A stretch of 64,000 nt of DNA from Schistocerca nitens (Eukaryota > Arthropoda > Insecta > Orthoptera > Acrididae), in the NCBI RefSeq assembly GCF_023898315.1, contig NC_064616.1, positions 709,309,389-709,373,388 of the forward strand, read 5' to 3'. The notes under the pieces are model-generated. The model saw nothing but the letters and a program-made list of their open reading frames with translations. It searched no databases and had not been told where the DNA came from. The translations under genes and the position numbers were made by a program. Below, in pieces: positions 12,229 through 22,743 of the stretch. Position 1 is the stretch's first letter. The number at the start of each line of letters is the position of its first letter.

Positions 12229-13692
12229 TACAAGAGCCATGGGATACCTCTTGATATCATGTTGGACATCTTTTTGCCCAGTGTAGAGCAGCAACTTGAT
12301 GTGGCATGGACTTAGCAAGTTGTTGGAAGTCCCCGGCAGAAATACTGAGCCATGCTGCCTCTATAGCTGTCCGTAATTGCAGAACTGTTACTGGTGCAGG
12401 ATTTTGTGCACAAGCTGACCTCTTAATTATGCCTGATAAATGTTCTCTGGGAATCATGTTAGGCAATCTGGATGGCCAAATCATTCACTCAAATAGTCTA
12501 GAATGTTCTTCAAACCAGTTGTGAAGAATTGTGGCCTCATGACATGGTGCATTGTCATCCATAAAAATTCGATGGTTGTTTGGGAACATGTAGTCCACAA
12601 ATGGCTGCAGATTGTCTCCAAGTAACCAAAAATAACCATTACCAGTCAATGATCAAACCAGTTGGACCAGAGGACCCAGTCCATTCCATGGAAACACAGC
12701 CCACACCATTATGGAGCCACCACAGCTTGCAGAATGACTTGTTGACAACTTGGGTCCATGGCCTTGTGGGGGTATGTGCCACAGTCAAATCTTACCTTCA
12801 GCTTGTACTAACTTAAATCAGGACTCAACTGACCAGGTTTTTCAGTCATCTAGGGTAAAACTGATGTGGTCATGAGCCCAGCAGGGACACTATCAGGCAA
12901 TGTTGTGCTGTTAGAAAATGCACTTGTATCAGTTGTCTGTTACCACAGCCAATTAATGACAAATTTTGTTGCACTGTCTTAACATATACATTTGTCATAC
13001 AATCAGTTCCACAAGAAAGTGTACACCATAATTTTAAATGCAGTGTCTGCAGTAACATCTCAAATCTGTACTCAATGTGCTTCTGCACAGTGTATAGATA
13101 AACAATGTGCCAAGCTATAATCTATAATGACAGTGATTGGATTAACTGTAAGATAATTGTGTACTTAGTAATAAGAATGTATTTTCATGTAAACATATAT
13201 TCATAATAGTATCTTTTATTTCATACAGAAAACATTGCATGCTTTCTCATGGAACTGACTGTACATCCCACTTTGATTTATGCATTATTTCACGTAGTGT
13301 GGTTTGTCTGTTAGCATTGACAACCCTAAGCAAAAGTCACTGCTCTCACTCATTAAGTAAAGGCTGTTGGCCACTGTGTTGTTCATAGTGAGAGGTAATG
13401 CCTCATTGGTATTCTCAGCACACTCTTGACACTGTGAATCTCCGTACATTGAATTCCCTAATGATTTCCAAAATGGAATTTCCCATGTGTCTATCTCCAA
13501 CTACCATTCTATGTTCAAAGTCTGTTAATTCTCGTTGTGTGGCCATAATCACATCAGAAACCTTTTCATATGAATCATCAGAGTACAAATGACAGGTCTG
13601 CCAATGCACTGCTCTTTTATACCGTGGATACATGATACTACACCATCTGTGTATGTGCAAATTGCTATCCCATGGCTTTTGTTACCTTAGTG
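12229..13692 (-). mobile_element. Tc1-like DNA transposon inserted in RTE copy A
   Basis: The RTE sequence stops at 12230 and resumes at 13693 (TAATAATTCC), as copy B shows. Inverted ends share AGCCATGGGATA: the right end reads inward as CACTAAGGTAACAAAAGCCA, the left end lacks about ten outer bases. The minus strand encodes transposase pieces: an N-terminal helix-turn-helix (ELTDFEHRMVVGDRHMG, from 13660), a middle region (TVQQNLSLIGCGNR near 13030) and the C-terminal end (PREHLSGIIKRS, 12484-12257), where the family has PIEHLWD. The frame is broken by stops, shifts and the small insert at 13.0-13.26 kb. Confidence 0.9.
13002..13259. mobile_element. Small non-autonomous inverted-repeat element (MITE-like) inside the Tc1 copy
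   Basis: About 258 bp of AT-rich non-coding DNA interrupts the Tc1 transposase between GTCATACA and GTACATCCCA. Its ends are imperfect inverted repeats: TCAGTTCCACAAGAAAG on the left against the reverse complement of CTTTCTCATGGAACTGA on the right. Short flanks ATACA and GTACA may be an eroded target duplication. The superfamily cannot be assigned from this alone. Confidence 0.65.
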
Positions 13693-15003
13693 TAATAATT
13701 CCAACACCAAAGAAACCAGGTGCTGACAGGTGTGAATATTACTGAACTATCAGTTTAATAAGTTGTGGTTGTAAAATACTAACACAAATTCTTTACGGAA
13801 TAATGGAAAGACTGGTGGAAGCTTGAAGATTAGTTTGAATTCTAGAAAAATGTAGGAATACATGAGGCAATACCACCCAATAACTTCTCTTAGAAGATAG
13901 ATTAAGGAAAGGCAAACCTATGTTATGTAGCAGCTTCAGACTTAAGAAAGCTTTTGACAGTGCTGACCTGGAATACTCTCTTTGAAGTTCTGAAAGTAGT
14001 CAGTGGAAAGTACTGGGAGTGAAAGGCTATTTACAACTTGTACAGAAACCAGATGGCAGCTATACGAGTCAAGGGGCATGGTAGAGAAGAGAGTGAGACC
14101 GGGCTGCAGTCTACCCCAGTTTTATTCTATGTGTATATTTAGCAAGTATTAAAGGAAACCAAAGAAAATTTACATTAGGAATTAAAGTCTAGGAAGAAGA
14201 AATAAAAACTTTGAGGTCTGCTGATGTCATTGTAATTCTGTCAGAGACAGCAAAGGACTTGGAAGAGCAGTTGAATAGAATTGACAGTATCTTGAAGGAA
14301 AATATAAGATGAAGATCAACAAAAGCAAAATAAGAATAATGGAATGCGTCAAATTAAATCAGGTGATGCTAAGGGAATTAGGTTAGGAAATGAGACACTT
14401 AAAGTAGTATATGAGTTTTGTTACTTGGGTAGCAAAATAACTGATGATGGCTGAAATAGAGGGGACATGGAATGTAGACTGGCAATGGCAAGAAAGGTGT
14501 TTCTGAAGAAGAGAAATTTTTTATTAACATCAAATACAGATTTAAGTGTTAGGAAGTCTTCTCTGAAGGTATTTGTCTGGAATTAAGCCATTCATGGAAG
14601 TGAAACATGGACAATAAACACTTTAGACAAGAACAGAATAGGGGCTTTTGAAATTTGGCACTACAGAAGAAGGATGAAGATTAGATCGGTAGACCAAGTA
14701 ACTAATGAGGAGGTATTGAATAGAGTTGGAGAGAAAAGAAATTTGTGGCACAAGCTGAATAGAAGAAGGGATCAGTTGGTAGAACATATTCTGAGACATC
14801 AAGGGACCACCAGTTTACTAAGGAAGGGAAGTATGCAGGGTAAAAATCATAGAGAAAGACAGAATGAATACAATAAGCTGATTCAGGAGGATGTAGATTG
14901 TAGTAGTTATTTGGAGATGAAGAGGCTTGCACAGGGTAGAGTAGTCCAGAGAACTGCACCAAAACAGTCTTCAGACTGATGACTGCAACAACAACACTAT
15001 TTA

Positions 15004-15259
15004 CAACAAATGAAGTGCGCATATGGTTATTTGGTGGGTCACAAATTGCCATGTATGCAGGCAGTACCAGGTATGTGTAGTACTTGCTGACATTGTGGAC
15101 ATGAGGCACACCACTGCTCACAGTCTCGATGTGTTATGGTCCATCATAAGGATGATATATCTTTTTCTTTTCTTTTGTCCTTATGCCAGAGTTGTTGTGA
15201 TTGCTGTACTTGCTTTTTTGATGTGTGGTGCACTTAAGAGGTATACTGTATTGTCAGTA
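15004..15259. other. Unassigned sequence, possible 5' region of the following LTR fossil
   Basis: No LTR pair or coding motif is seen. It directly precedes the gag-like frame at 15276. Confidence 0.35.
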
Positions 15260-16527
15260 GATAGAGGTTGCACAAATGTCAGAAACACGAGCTGTGGCAG
15301 TGCAGGAATTAGTTGTAATTTTGATGAAGCAGATGGCCACACTGCTGGACAAGAGTACTGCAGTAGAAAGACAGATGGACACCTTAGTGGCAGGTAATGC
15401 ACATAGACAGCATGAGTTAGCTGGGACAGTAGAGGGAAAAGCTTCACCCAGTGTACCTGTTCCTTCTATGAATCCCATTGTGGCTAGTCTAGTGGCTCCT
15501 ATTTTGGGTAAAGTGCCTGAGGATGTGTCAGCATTTATTGACACTGTGGAAGCTGCTGCTAGTCCAGTTAATTGATTGGACAATGTACATTTGCACAAGA
15601 CCAAGTTACAATTGGCAGGTGTATGTCGTATATCATGAGGGGTTGAATAAGGTGTGCACATTTGAACAACTTGAGATGGGACTCTATCAGTGCTACCACA
15701 AGCAGAATAGTGTCAGATACTTCAGGGAATAACTTAATGGGTGTTGCAGAAATGAAATGAGTCAGAGGAAATATTCTTATAATAAGGAAAATCAATACAT
15801 GAATGTGTAAGTTAAAGCAGAATGAGGAGCCAGATAAAATTATTCTGTAAGTGGCATAATACATGGAGCTAGATTTGTTTTTCAGAGGACTCACACCCAA
15901 TATGTTGAGGAGGGTACAGATGGAGAATTCAAAGTATTTGGCTGCTGCCGTTAAGTTTACAAAGAGTTCCTCTTGTGGAGCAGCTGCAACTATACAAGTC
16001 CACTTTGTAAATTGAAGACAATTGAAGACACTTCACAACAGTTGCTGAATCAACCATCTTTTATTTTGTACACAACTGGATTTTGAAAACTTCCATCTGG
16101 TGTAAGCTATAATATTGATAATATTTGGTTACAAGAAAATGGGAGAGGATCCTCAAGGGTTGTTATTTTTTTATTAAGAGTCATAAAAAGAACTATACTG
16201 TTAAAATGTCTAAAATAAAATAAAAGAGAGATCAGGATGTTACTGCTAAATGGAATCATTTAACCATCTGAGGTCCTCTTTGTCCCAATTTTACAACAGA
16301 ACGAAAGTTCCATGCCAAAGGAGTAAAAAGTTGATCTAGAATAGTCATGGAAATTGACATAATGACCAGACACTGAAAGTCACCAGAACCATAAAACATG
16401 GAAGATGTAATAAAGACAGGAAGCTAAAACACACATAGTGTGGAATTAGTGACACAAATCCCATAAAAACAGTTCCCCCTTCCCACCCAACTAGGATCGC
16501 TAACAGAAAACTGTGCAATAGTAAATA

Positions 16528-17400
16528 CATGCCAGTCATGAGATTAAGGACCCACATGACCCATAATGCAGGTGCAGTAAGAATCAGATATGTGATTGGT
16601 CAACTGTTTATACCAGAAAAGTGGAAAGTAACAGCAGAAAGGAGCTGTAACCATCATAACATTAGGAGGAAAGAGAACCTGCAACTCTAAAAACAAAGAA
16701 AAATATTATGTTACATACACACCTTATCTGCCTGGGGAGAGCATGGAAGGGAACCACTTTGAACCTAGTAGAGAAAGAGAAAAAGAGTAAGTTTTTTAAG
16801 ATTCTGTATCATGGATACATATCATAGAGGAATGGAAAGACACTGTTGTCAGCCAATATAGTTCTGGCATTTTTTTATATCACAAAATTTGGGCAGTAGG
16901 TTAAGGAAACATGAAGTTTTCAAATATTATTGTTTCTCGTATGCTGGTGTGTATTGCACTGAGTGCAGTACAAGCTGGATGTGTAAGAGCAAATATATTG
17001 ACAAGACCTGTAGGGCTTTTCATACAAGATTTAAATAACAGAAAGGCCTGGCCAGTTCTAAGTCAGCATTGTCATTGCATTTGACTAAAACCAAAATCAG
17101 CTGCATCAGGTTAGAGATAACTTAACTGTCTTACTCACTGGAGAGAAAGGTCAGATACTCAATGTCCTACAAGAAATTGAAATCTTAAGAAGTCTCCATT
17201 CCAATCCTCTTGATACTATTACTGAATGGGCTGAGCTGTATCACAAAAAATGCTCTTCACTGCTAATGTTGTGATGGTTCCATCTCCTTTCTGCTGTTTC
17301 TTCCTTCTTTTATGTTCTAAACAGTTTACCAATCACATATCTGAGTCATACCATGCCTATGTTACGAGCCATGTGCCCTCAATACTCAAGGTGATCAAGT
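16528..17400 (+). mobile_element. Penelope-like fragment with GIY-YIG remnant between inverted repeats
   Basis: Between about 16930 and 17230 the plus strand reads as a decayed GIY-YIG nuclease: GVYCTECS, then KSKYIDKTCRAFHTRFK, matching the family pattern of a Cys-containing GIY line, YIGQTGRSF and RF. It is flanked by an inverted repeat of roughly 80-140 bp: 16585-16662 (AGATATGTGATTGGTCAACT onward) is the reverse complement of about 17262-17345, with weaker similarity further out. Penelope-like elements are known for such partial inverted copies at their ends. Confidence 0.7.
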
Positions 17401-17660
17401 ATTTATTAATTATTGGATAGTTTTCCTGTTAGTCATCCCAGTTGGGTGGGATGAAGAGACAGGTTCCTCTAGAATTTATGTAAGTATTTACATACAATTT
17501 GCACTTTATCTTCCTACCTTTATTGAATCTTACACGTTTTATGCTTCTAGTGGCTTTCAGTGTGCAGTCATGACGGAGGTTTTTGGGATGAAAACAGTGC
17601 GGTAATGATGACTTCAAGAGGTTAAGTGATTTTATTTGTTAGTAATGTTCTGTTCTCCCT
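17401..17660. other. Unassigned sequence
   Basis: AT-rich; no coding motif recognised. It separates the Penelope-like fragment from the zinc-knuckle remnant of the LTR fossil. Confidence 0.4.
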
Positions 17661-18439
17661 TTTATTTGGATGTATGGGCCACATGGCAGCCACAATGCTA
17701 TGAGTGTGGGGTGGAGGGCCATTTGGTGCAAAATTACCAGGGTAAATGACAGAATGAGTGCCATCAGGGTAAGTGTTCATTAAATGTGAATGAGAATTCA
17801 CTAACCACCAAATGGCATTCCCAGTAAGGCATTATCCTCCAAGGTGGTGCAGTGGTGAACTGTTACTTGATGGGCATGCTGAACAGAAACAAACTTATGT
17901 TTTTATAAGCCACAGAGGCTCATGTGTTGGTGACTAGTCTCGACCTCTTTTATAGGTAGGGACTGAATGCTCCATGATATTTATTATGTGTAGTAGGGGT
18001 CAGTGATGTGGAATATTTGGGATTAATGTTGCTCAGTTTCTGTACTGGAGCAGGGAATTTTGGGGAGTATGTGGAAGTATTTCCCAAGTTGGTGAGGTAC
18101 TGTGCAGTCCTAGGGCTAGATTTTCTGAATAAGCATCACACAAAAACTGATCTTTTACAGCACATTGTCACTCTCAGTGTTATGTTCCAGCAGGGAATGT
18201 TACAAGGTTCACTGATCATGAAAGTGAAACTCACTAAACTGCATATACATTTATTGAAGCTCAATTTGCTTGATAAAATACTAAGAGGTAAGGCACAGGA
18301 AAATTACTCTCGGTGAGGGTGGGTACTGACTTGCTGAAAAATGTGTTGTGTGTGTTATGGAGCTGTTGGAACACAGTGGCATATGGGATACTTCACATTG
18401 TTTTGTATGTAGAACCATGTACACATGTGCAGGAAGTAT

Positions 18440-18665
18440 ATACATCTACGTCTATGTTTATATTCTAAGAATCACTGTGAAGTGCATGGCAGAGGGTACA
18501 TCCCAGTTTACCAGTTATCATGGCTTTTCCATTCTATTAATGTATGGAGTGTGGAAAGAATGATTGTTCAAATGTCTCTGTGCATGCTGTAATTAGTCTA
18601 ACCTTGTCCTTATGATTCCTATGGGAGCAATATGTAAAGGGTTGCAGGATATTCCTAGAGGCATA
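18440..18665 (-). mobile_element. 3' end of a CR1/Jockey-type LINE
   Basis: Read on the minus strand, this is the extreme C-terminus and 3' UTR of a LINE, ending in a TAGACGTAGATGTA tail. A second copy lies at 63337-63546. Related family members encode a YRSHRDREDKIR-like motif here; in this copy the frame is decayed. Confidence 0.65.
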
Positions 18666-18699
18666 GGATCATTCACACAGGAGGATCATACAAATGTAC

Positions 18700-20084
18700 C
18701 ATTTTTTGGCCATTGTACATGCTTCCACATAGGGGACATAGAAATTGACATCTGTGGTGTAGAGAAGCAACTGAAAGAGTTGATAACAAATAAGTCACCA
18801 GGTCCAGATGGCATCCCAATTTGCTTTCACAGAGAGTACTCTGCAGTGTTGGATACTTACTGAGCCTGCATTTATTTTGAATCTCTGCTGCAGCAAAAAG
18901 TCCCAAGCAACTGAAAAACAGCACAATTGACTCCTGTATATAAGAGTGGTAAAAGAGCTGATCCACATACTTACAGACCATTATCCTTAGCAATGGTTTG
19001 CTGCATAATTCCTGGACATATTCTGAGTTTGAATATAATAAATATCCTTGAGACAGAAAAGCTTCCATCCACAAATCAGCACAGTTTTAGAAAGCATTGC
19101 TTGTGTGAAACTCAGCTAGTCTTTTTCTCACATGATATCCTGCAAACCATGGATAGAGGGCAACAAGCGAAGTCCATAATCCTAGATTTCCAGAAAGCAT
19201 GTGACACAGTGTCCACTGCAGACTTGACAATGGTCCAAGTATACAGTTTATGTTCCCAGATATGTGTGTGGTTCAAAGACCTTTTAAGTAATGGGACCAA
19301 GTATGTTGTCCTCAATGACAAGTGTTCATCAGAGACAAGAGTACCATGAGGAGTGCCCCAGGCAAGTGTGATAGGACATTCTCTCTGTATATAAATGTCC
19401 TGATGAACAGGGTGAGCAGCATTTTACAGCTGTTTTCTGATGACACTGTGGTGTACAGGAAGGTTTCATTGTTGAGTGATTGTAGAAGTATAGAAGATGA
19501 CTTAGATGGAATTCCCAGTTGGTGTGATTAATGGCAGCTTGCTCTAAATGTAGAAAAATGCAAGTTAATGCAGATAAATAGGAAAAACAATCCTGTAACA
19601 TTCAAACACAGCATTATTAGAGTACAGCTTGACACAGTCACATTGATTAAATATAGATGTAATATTGCAAATCAATATTAAATGGAATGATCATGTCAGG
19701 ATAGTAGTAGGGAAGGTGAATGCTGGACTTCATTTTATTGGGAGTATTGTGGAATAGTATTGTTCATCCATAAAGGAGATGGTGAATACAATGTTAGTGT
19801 GACCCATTCTTGAGTACTGTTCAAGTGTTTGGGATCTCCACCAGGTCACATTAAAAGAAGACATCGAAGCAATTCAGAGATGCGGTGCTTGATTTGTGAT
19901 TGGTTGGTTCTGTCAGCACGCAAGTTTTATGGAGATACTTTGGGAACTCAGATGGGAATACCTGGAGATAAGATGATGCCTTTTTCACAAAAATGGCAGA
20001 AGTTTAGAAAATCAGCATTTGAGGCTAATTGTAGAATGATTCTACTGCCCCCAAAGTACATTTTGCGTAAGGCTGACGAAGATT
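18700..20084 (+). pseudogene. CR1/Jockey-type LINE ORF2 remnant (reverse transcriptase to C-terminus)
   Basis: The plus strand carries RT blocks in order: VEKQLKELITNKSPGPDGIP (18750-18810), LTPVYKSGKRADPHTYRPLS (18925-18985), NQHSFRKH then LDFQKACDTVS (19070-19220), the palm region LFSDDTVVYRK (19430-19465, family FADD), and the post-RT region LKEDIEAIQR (19850). The C-terminal SAFEANCRMILLPPKYI is at 20010-20060. The frame is broken by several stops and shifts, and the 5' part with the endonuclease is missing. The RT would have copied its own RNA at a nicked target. Confidence 0.85.
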
Positions 20085-20138
20085 GATAGGCAACAGCAAA
20101 AAGACTTTTGTCCAACAAAGCCTTTGTCAAACATAGAC

Positions 20139-20189
<51 letters not shown>
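20139..20189. repeat. (CA)n microsatellite
   Basis: About 51 bp of CA dinucleotides, inside the first unit of the tandem duplication and at the minus-strand 3' terminus of the Penelope-like element. Confidence 0.95.
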
Positions 20190-20192
<3 letters not shown>

Positions 20193-20524
20193 AACATAAC
20201 TCACACCCACATAACCACAGTCACTCGCAGCTGAAGCTAGACTACTAGCAGCAGCAGCAGTGCATGATGGGAGAGGCAACTGGGTGGGGGTAAGGAGGAG
20301 TCTGGGTCAGGAGTGGGAGGGATAGCAGGGAACTCAGATGGGAATACCTGGAGATAAGATGATGCCATTTTCACAAAAATGGCAGAAGTTTAGAAAATCA
20401 GCATTTGAGGTTAATTGTAGAATGATTCTACTGCCCCCAAAGTACATTTTGCGTAAGGCTGACGAAGATCGATAGGCAACAGCAAAAAGACTTTTGTTCA
20501 ACAAAGCCTTTGTCAAACATAGAC

Positions 20525-20525
<1 letters not shown>

Positions 20526-20568
<43 letters not shown>
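20526..20568. repeat. (CA)n microsatellite, second copy
   Basis: About 43 bp, the equivalent tract in the second unit of the tandem duplication, slightly shorter. Confidence 0.95.
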
Positions 20569-20570
<2 letters not shown>

Positions 20571-21122
20571 CAAACATAACTCACACCCACATAACCACAG
20601 TCACTGGCAGCTGAAGCTAGACTACTAGCAGCAGCAGCAGTGCATGATGGGAGAGGCAACTGGGTGGGGGTAAGGAGGAGTCTGGGTCAGGAGTGGGACG
20701 GATAGCAGGGTAGGGGTGGGTGGTGATGAAGTGTTGCTGGGGAGCATGCAGGAATAAGGTGCAGAGAGGGTAGGGCAGCTAGGTGTAGTTGGGAGGTGAC
20801 AGCATGCACAGGTGGTAGGTGGTGGAGGGGGGGGGGGTTTAGTGGAAAAGGAGAGAACTAAAAGACTGGGTACTGGGTGCATTGGTGGAATAGAGGGCTA
20901 TATAGTGCTGGAATGGGAACAGGGAAGAGGCTAGATGGGTGAGGACAATGACTAACGAAGGTTGAGATCAGGAGGGTTACAGGAACATAGGATATATTGC
21001 AGGGAGAGTTCCCACCTGCACCATACAAGCTGGTGTTGGTGGGAAGGATCCATATGGCACAGGCTGTGAAGCAGTCATTGAAATGAAGAACATCGTGTTT
21101 TTTTTGGCCACAGTTTGTTGAA

Positions 21123-21351
21123 ATGTCGTGTGGCTAGGGCCTCCCATCGGGTAGACCGTTCGCCTGGTGCAGGTCTTTTGATTTGACGCCACTTCGGCGA
21201 CCTGTGCATCGATGGGGATGAAATGATGATGATTAGGACAACACAACACCCAGTCCCTAAGCGGAGAAAATCTCCGACCCAGCCAGGAATCAAAGCCGGG
21301 ACCTTAGGATTGACATTCTGTCACGCTGACCACTCAGCTACCGGGGCCGGA
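21123..21351 (-). mobile_element. tRNA-derived SINE with 15-bp target duplication
   Basis: On the minus strand it begins CCGGCCCCGGTAGCTGAGTG, with an A box-like TAGCTGAGTGGTCAGCG and a B box-like GGTCCCGGCTTTGATTCC, the internal RNA polymerase III promoter of a tRNA-derived head. The body follows. A 15-bp target duplication CCACAGTTTGTTGAA lies at 21108-21122 and 21352-21366. The element sits exactly between two opposite Penelope-like pieces. Confidence 0.9.
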
Positions 21352-22035
21352 CCACAGTTTGTTGAAGGTAGTCTAAACCTTGCAGAGAATGTAATTCAGT
21401 TGCTCCTATCATCATACCCTGAAATGAGAAATGTCCTGCCCACTATTCTTCCCACCACTCAAAAAGTGGTATTCCACCATCTATCAAACCTACACAATGT
21501 ACTTGTCCATCCCTACATGACATCTTCTCCCAACCCCTTACCTCATGGCTCATATCCCTGTAGTAGACCTAGAGGAAAGACCTGTCCCATAGATCCTCCC
21601 ACCACCTCCTACTTCACTTCAGTCAAAAACATTACTTATGAAAGGCAGGACTAACTGTGAAACCAGCCATGTGTTCTAGAAGCTAGGCTGCAACAATTGT
21701 GCTACATTCTATGTGGGCATGACAATCAACAAGCTGTCTGTCCACATGGATGGCCACTGACAAACTGTGGCCAAGAAACAACTGGACCACCCTGTTGCTG
21801 AGCATGCTGCCCAACATGACATTCTTCAGTTTGATGACTGCTTCACAGAATGTGCCATATGACTCCTTTCCATCAACACCAAGTTTTCTCAATTGCACAG
21901 CTGGGAACCCTCCCTGCAATATATCCTACATCCCCATAACCATCCTGACCTCAACCTTCATTAGTCATTGTTCTCACCCATCTAGCCCTTTCATTCCATT
22001 TCATGTCACTACAAAGTGTTACAGCCATGTAGTTG
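21352..22035 (+). mobile_element. Penelope-like element fragment, plus strand
   Basis: Encodes LLLSSYPEMRNVLPTILP and LVHPYMTSSPNPLPHGSYPC with the Cys cluster SYPCSRPRGKTCP, then a decayed GIY-YIG line with FYVGMTINKLSVHMDGH (21690-21760) and the C-terminal LQYILHPH region. The same blocks occur intact in the copy at 45.99-47.07 kb (SYPCNRPRCKTCP, FYVGMTSNKLSIRMNGHR). Several stops and shifts are present. Confidence 0.85.
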
Positions 22036-22404
22036 TATGAGTTTACAGATTCCCACTATGACTTACTGATCTTATATTCACCGGATACTGTGTTTTTTAG
22101 TTTTATGAAGTGCACAATTTTACATTTATGAACACTGAAAGCAAGTTGCCAATCTTTGCACCCTTCTGAAATGTTATCAAGGTCTGATGATCTGTACAGC
22201 TTTGTTCAGACTGTACTTCACTCTAGATAACTGAATCATCTGTGAAAAGTATGAGGTTACTGTTGATATTGTCTGCAAGATAATTAATATACAACATGAG
22301 CAGCAAGGGATCCAACACACTTCCCTGGGGTACCCCTGAAGTTCCTTCTACATTAGTCAATGACAATCCATCCAAGATAATATGCCATGACCTTCCAACC
22401 AAGA

Positions 22405-22743
22405 GGCCAATGGCCTTGCCACAGTGGTAACACCAGTTCCTATCAGATCACTGAAGTTAAGCACTGTTGGGCTGGACTAGCACTTGGATGGGTAACCATC
22501 CGGTCTGCCAAGTGCTGTTGGCAAGAGGGGTGCACTCAGCCCTTGTGAGGCAAACAGAGGAGCTACTTGATTGGCTATGGCTCTGGTCTTATAAACTGAC
22601 TTATTGACTTATGGCTAAGAGAGCAACATGCTGACCACATGCCCGTCCATATCTGCGTCCAGTGATGGCTGTGGGCTGAGGATGACACAGTGGCTGGTCA
22701 GTACCACTGGACCTTCATGGCCCGTTCAGGTGGAGGTTTTTTT
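22405..22743 (+). mobile_element. 5S rRNA-derived SINE (SINE3-like)
   Basis: The head matches the internal control region of 5S rRNA: CAGATCACTGAAGTTAAGCA followed by GGGCTGGACTAGCACTTGGA and TGGGTAACCATCC. A unique body follows and the element ends in a T run. An imperfect target duplication TTCCAACCAAGA (22393-22404) and TTCCTACCAAGA (22744-22755) flanks it, and removing it restores continuity of the minus-strand LINE. Transcription by polymerase III from the 5S-type promoter is expected for the family. Confidence 0.93.

Larger units (their letters stand above)
10309..14995 (+). mobile_element. RTE-type LINE, copy A (old, interrupted)
   Basis: Same family as copy B at 41.5 kb, in the same orientation. 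It has the 5' UTR (CAGCAGCC block near 10440), an AP-endonuclease remnant (10741-11350), the linker region (11590-11870) and RT and C-terminal remnants after 13691, ending in a CAACAACAAC-like tail. An 8-bp target duplication ACTATTTA lies at 10301-10308 and 14996-15003. Without the 1.46-kb Tc1 insertion the length is about 3.2 kb, matching copy B. Many stops and frameshifts are present. Endonuclease and RT would have acted by target-primed reverse transcription. Confidence 0.92.
15260..18330 (+). mobile_element. Decayed LTR retroelement fossil (gag and protease parts)
   Basis: An open stretch at 15276-15575 (MSETRAVAVQELVVILMKQM) is followed by Gag-like sequence with FEQLEMGLYQCYHKQNSVRY near 15660-15720. 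After unrelated inserted DNA, a degenerate zinc knuckle CYECGVEGHLVQ lies near 17690, and a protease-like block with AVLGLDFLNKHH near 18100. This order is that of gag then protease in Ty3/gypsy-type elements. No RT, integrase or LTR pair is recognised nearby. It is old and heavily broken; the family is inference. Confidence 0.55.
19942..20710. repeat. Tandem duplication, two units of about 386 bp
   Basis: Unit 1 (19942-20327) and unit 2 (20328-about 20710) both start GGGAACTCAGATGGGAATAC and end with GATAGCAGG. Only a handful of substitutions and a shorter (CA)n run separate them. Each unit contains the LINE C-terminus, a (CA)n tract and the start of a Penelope-like 3' region, so the duplication happened after those two elements were already joined. 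Confidence 0.9.
20085..21107 (-). mobile_element. Penelope-like element, 3' part on the minus strand
   Basis: On the minus strand this matches the end of the GIY-YIG region and the long C-rich 3' region of the same family seen on the plus strand at 21.36-22.03 kb. Shared landmarks are CAAACTGTGGCCAA, GAACTCTCCCTGCAATATAT and a block ending CCCATCATGCACTG. The 3' portion is partly duplicated in tandem (19942-20710). The coding part is decayed. Confidence 0.75.

Noticed and set aside
20625-20882. Proline-rich minus-strand protein
   Set aside because: It is the C-rich 3' untranslated region of a Penelope-like element read in one open frame.
22420-22515. A 5S rRNA gene
   Set aside because: Only part of the 5S sequence is present, it diverges after the control region, continues into a SINE body and is flanked by a target duplication.
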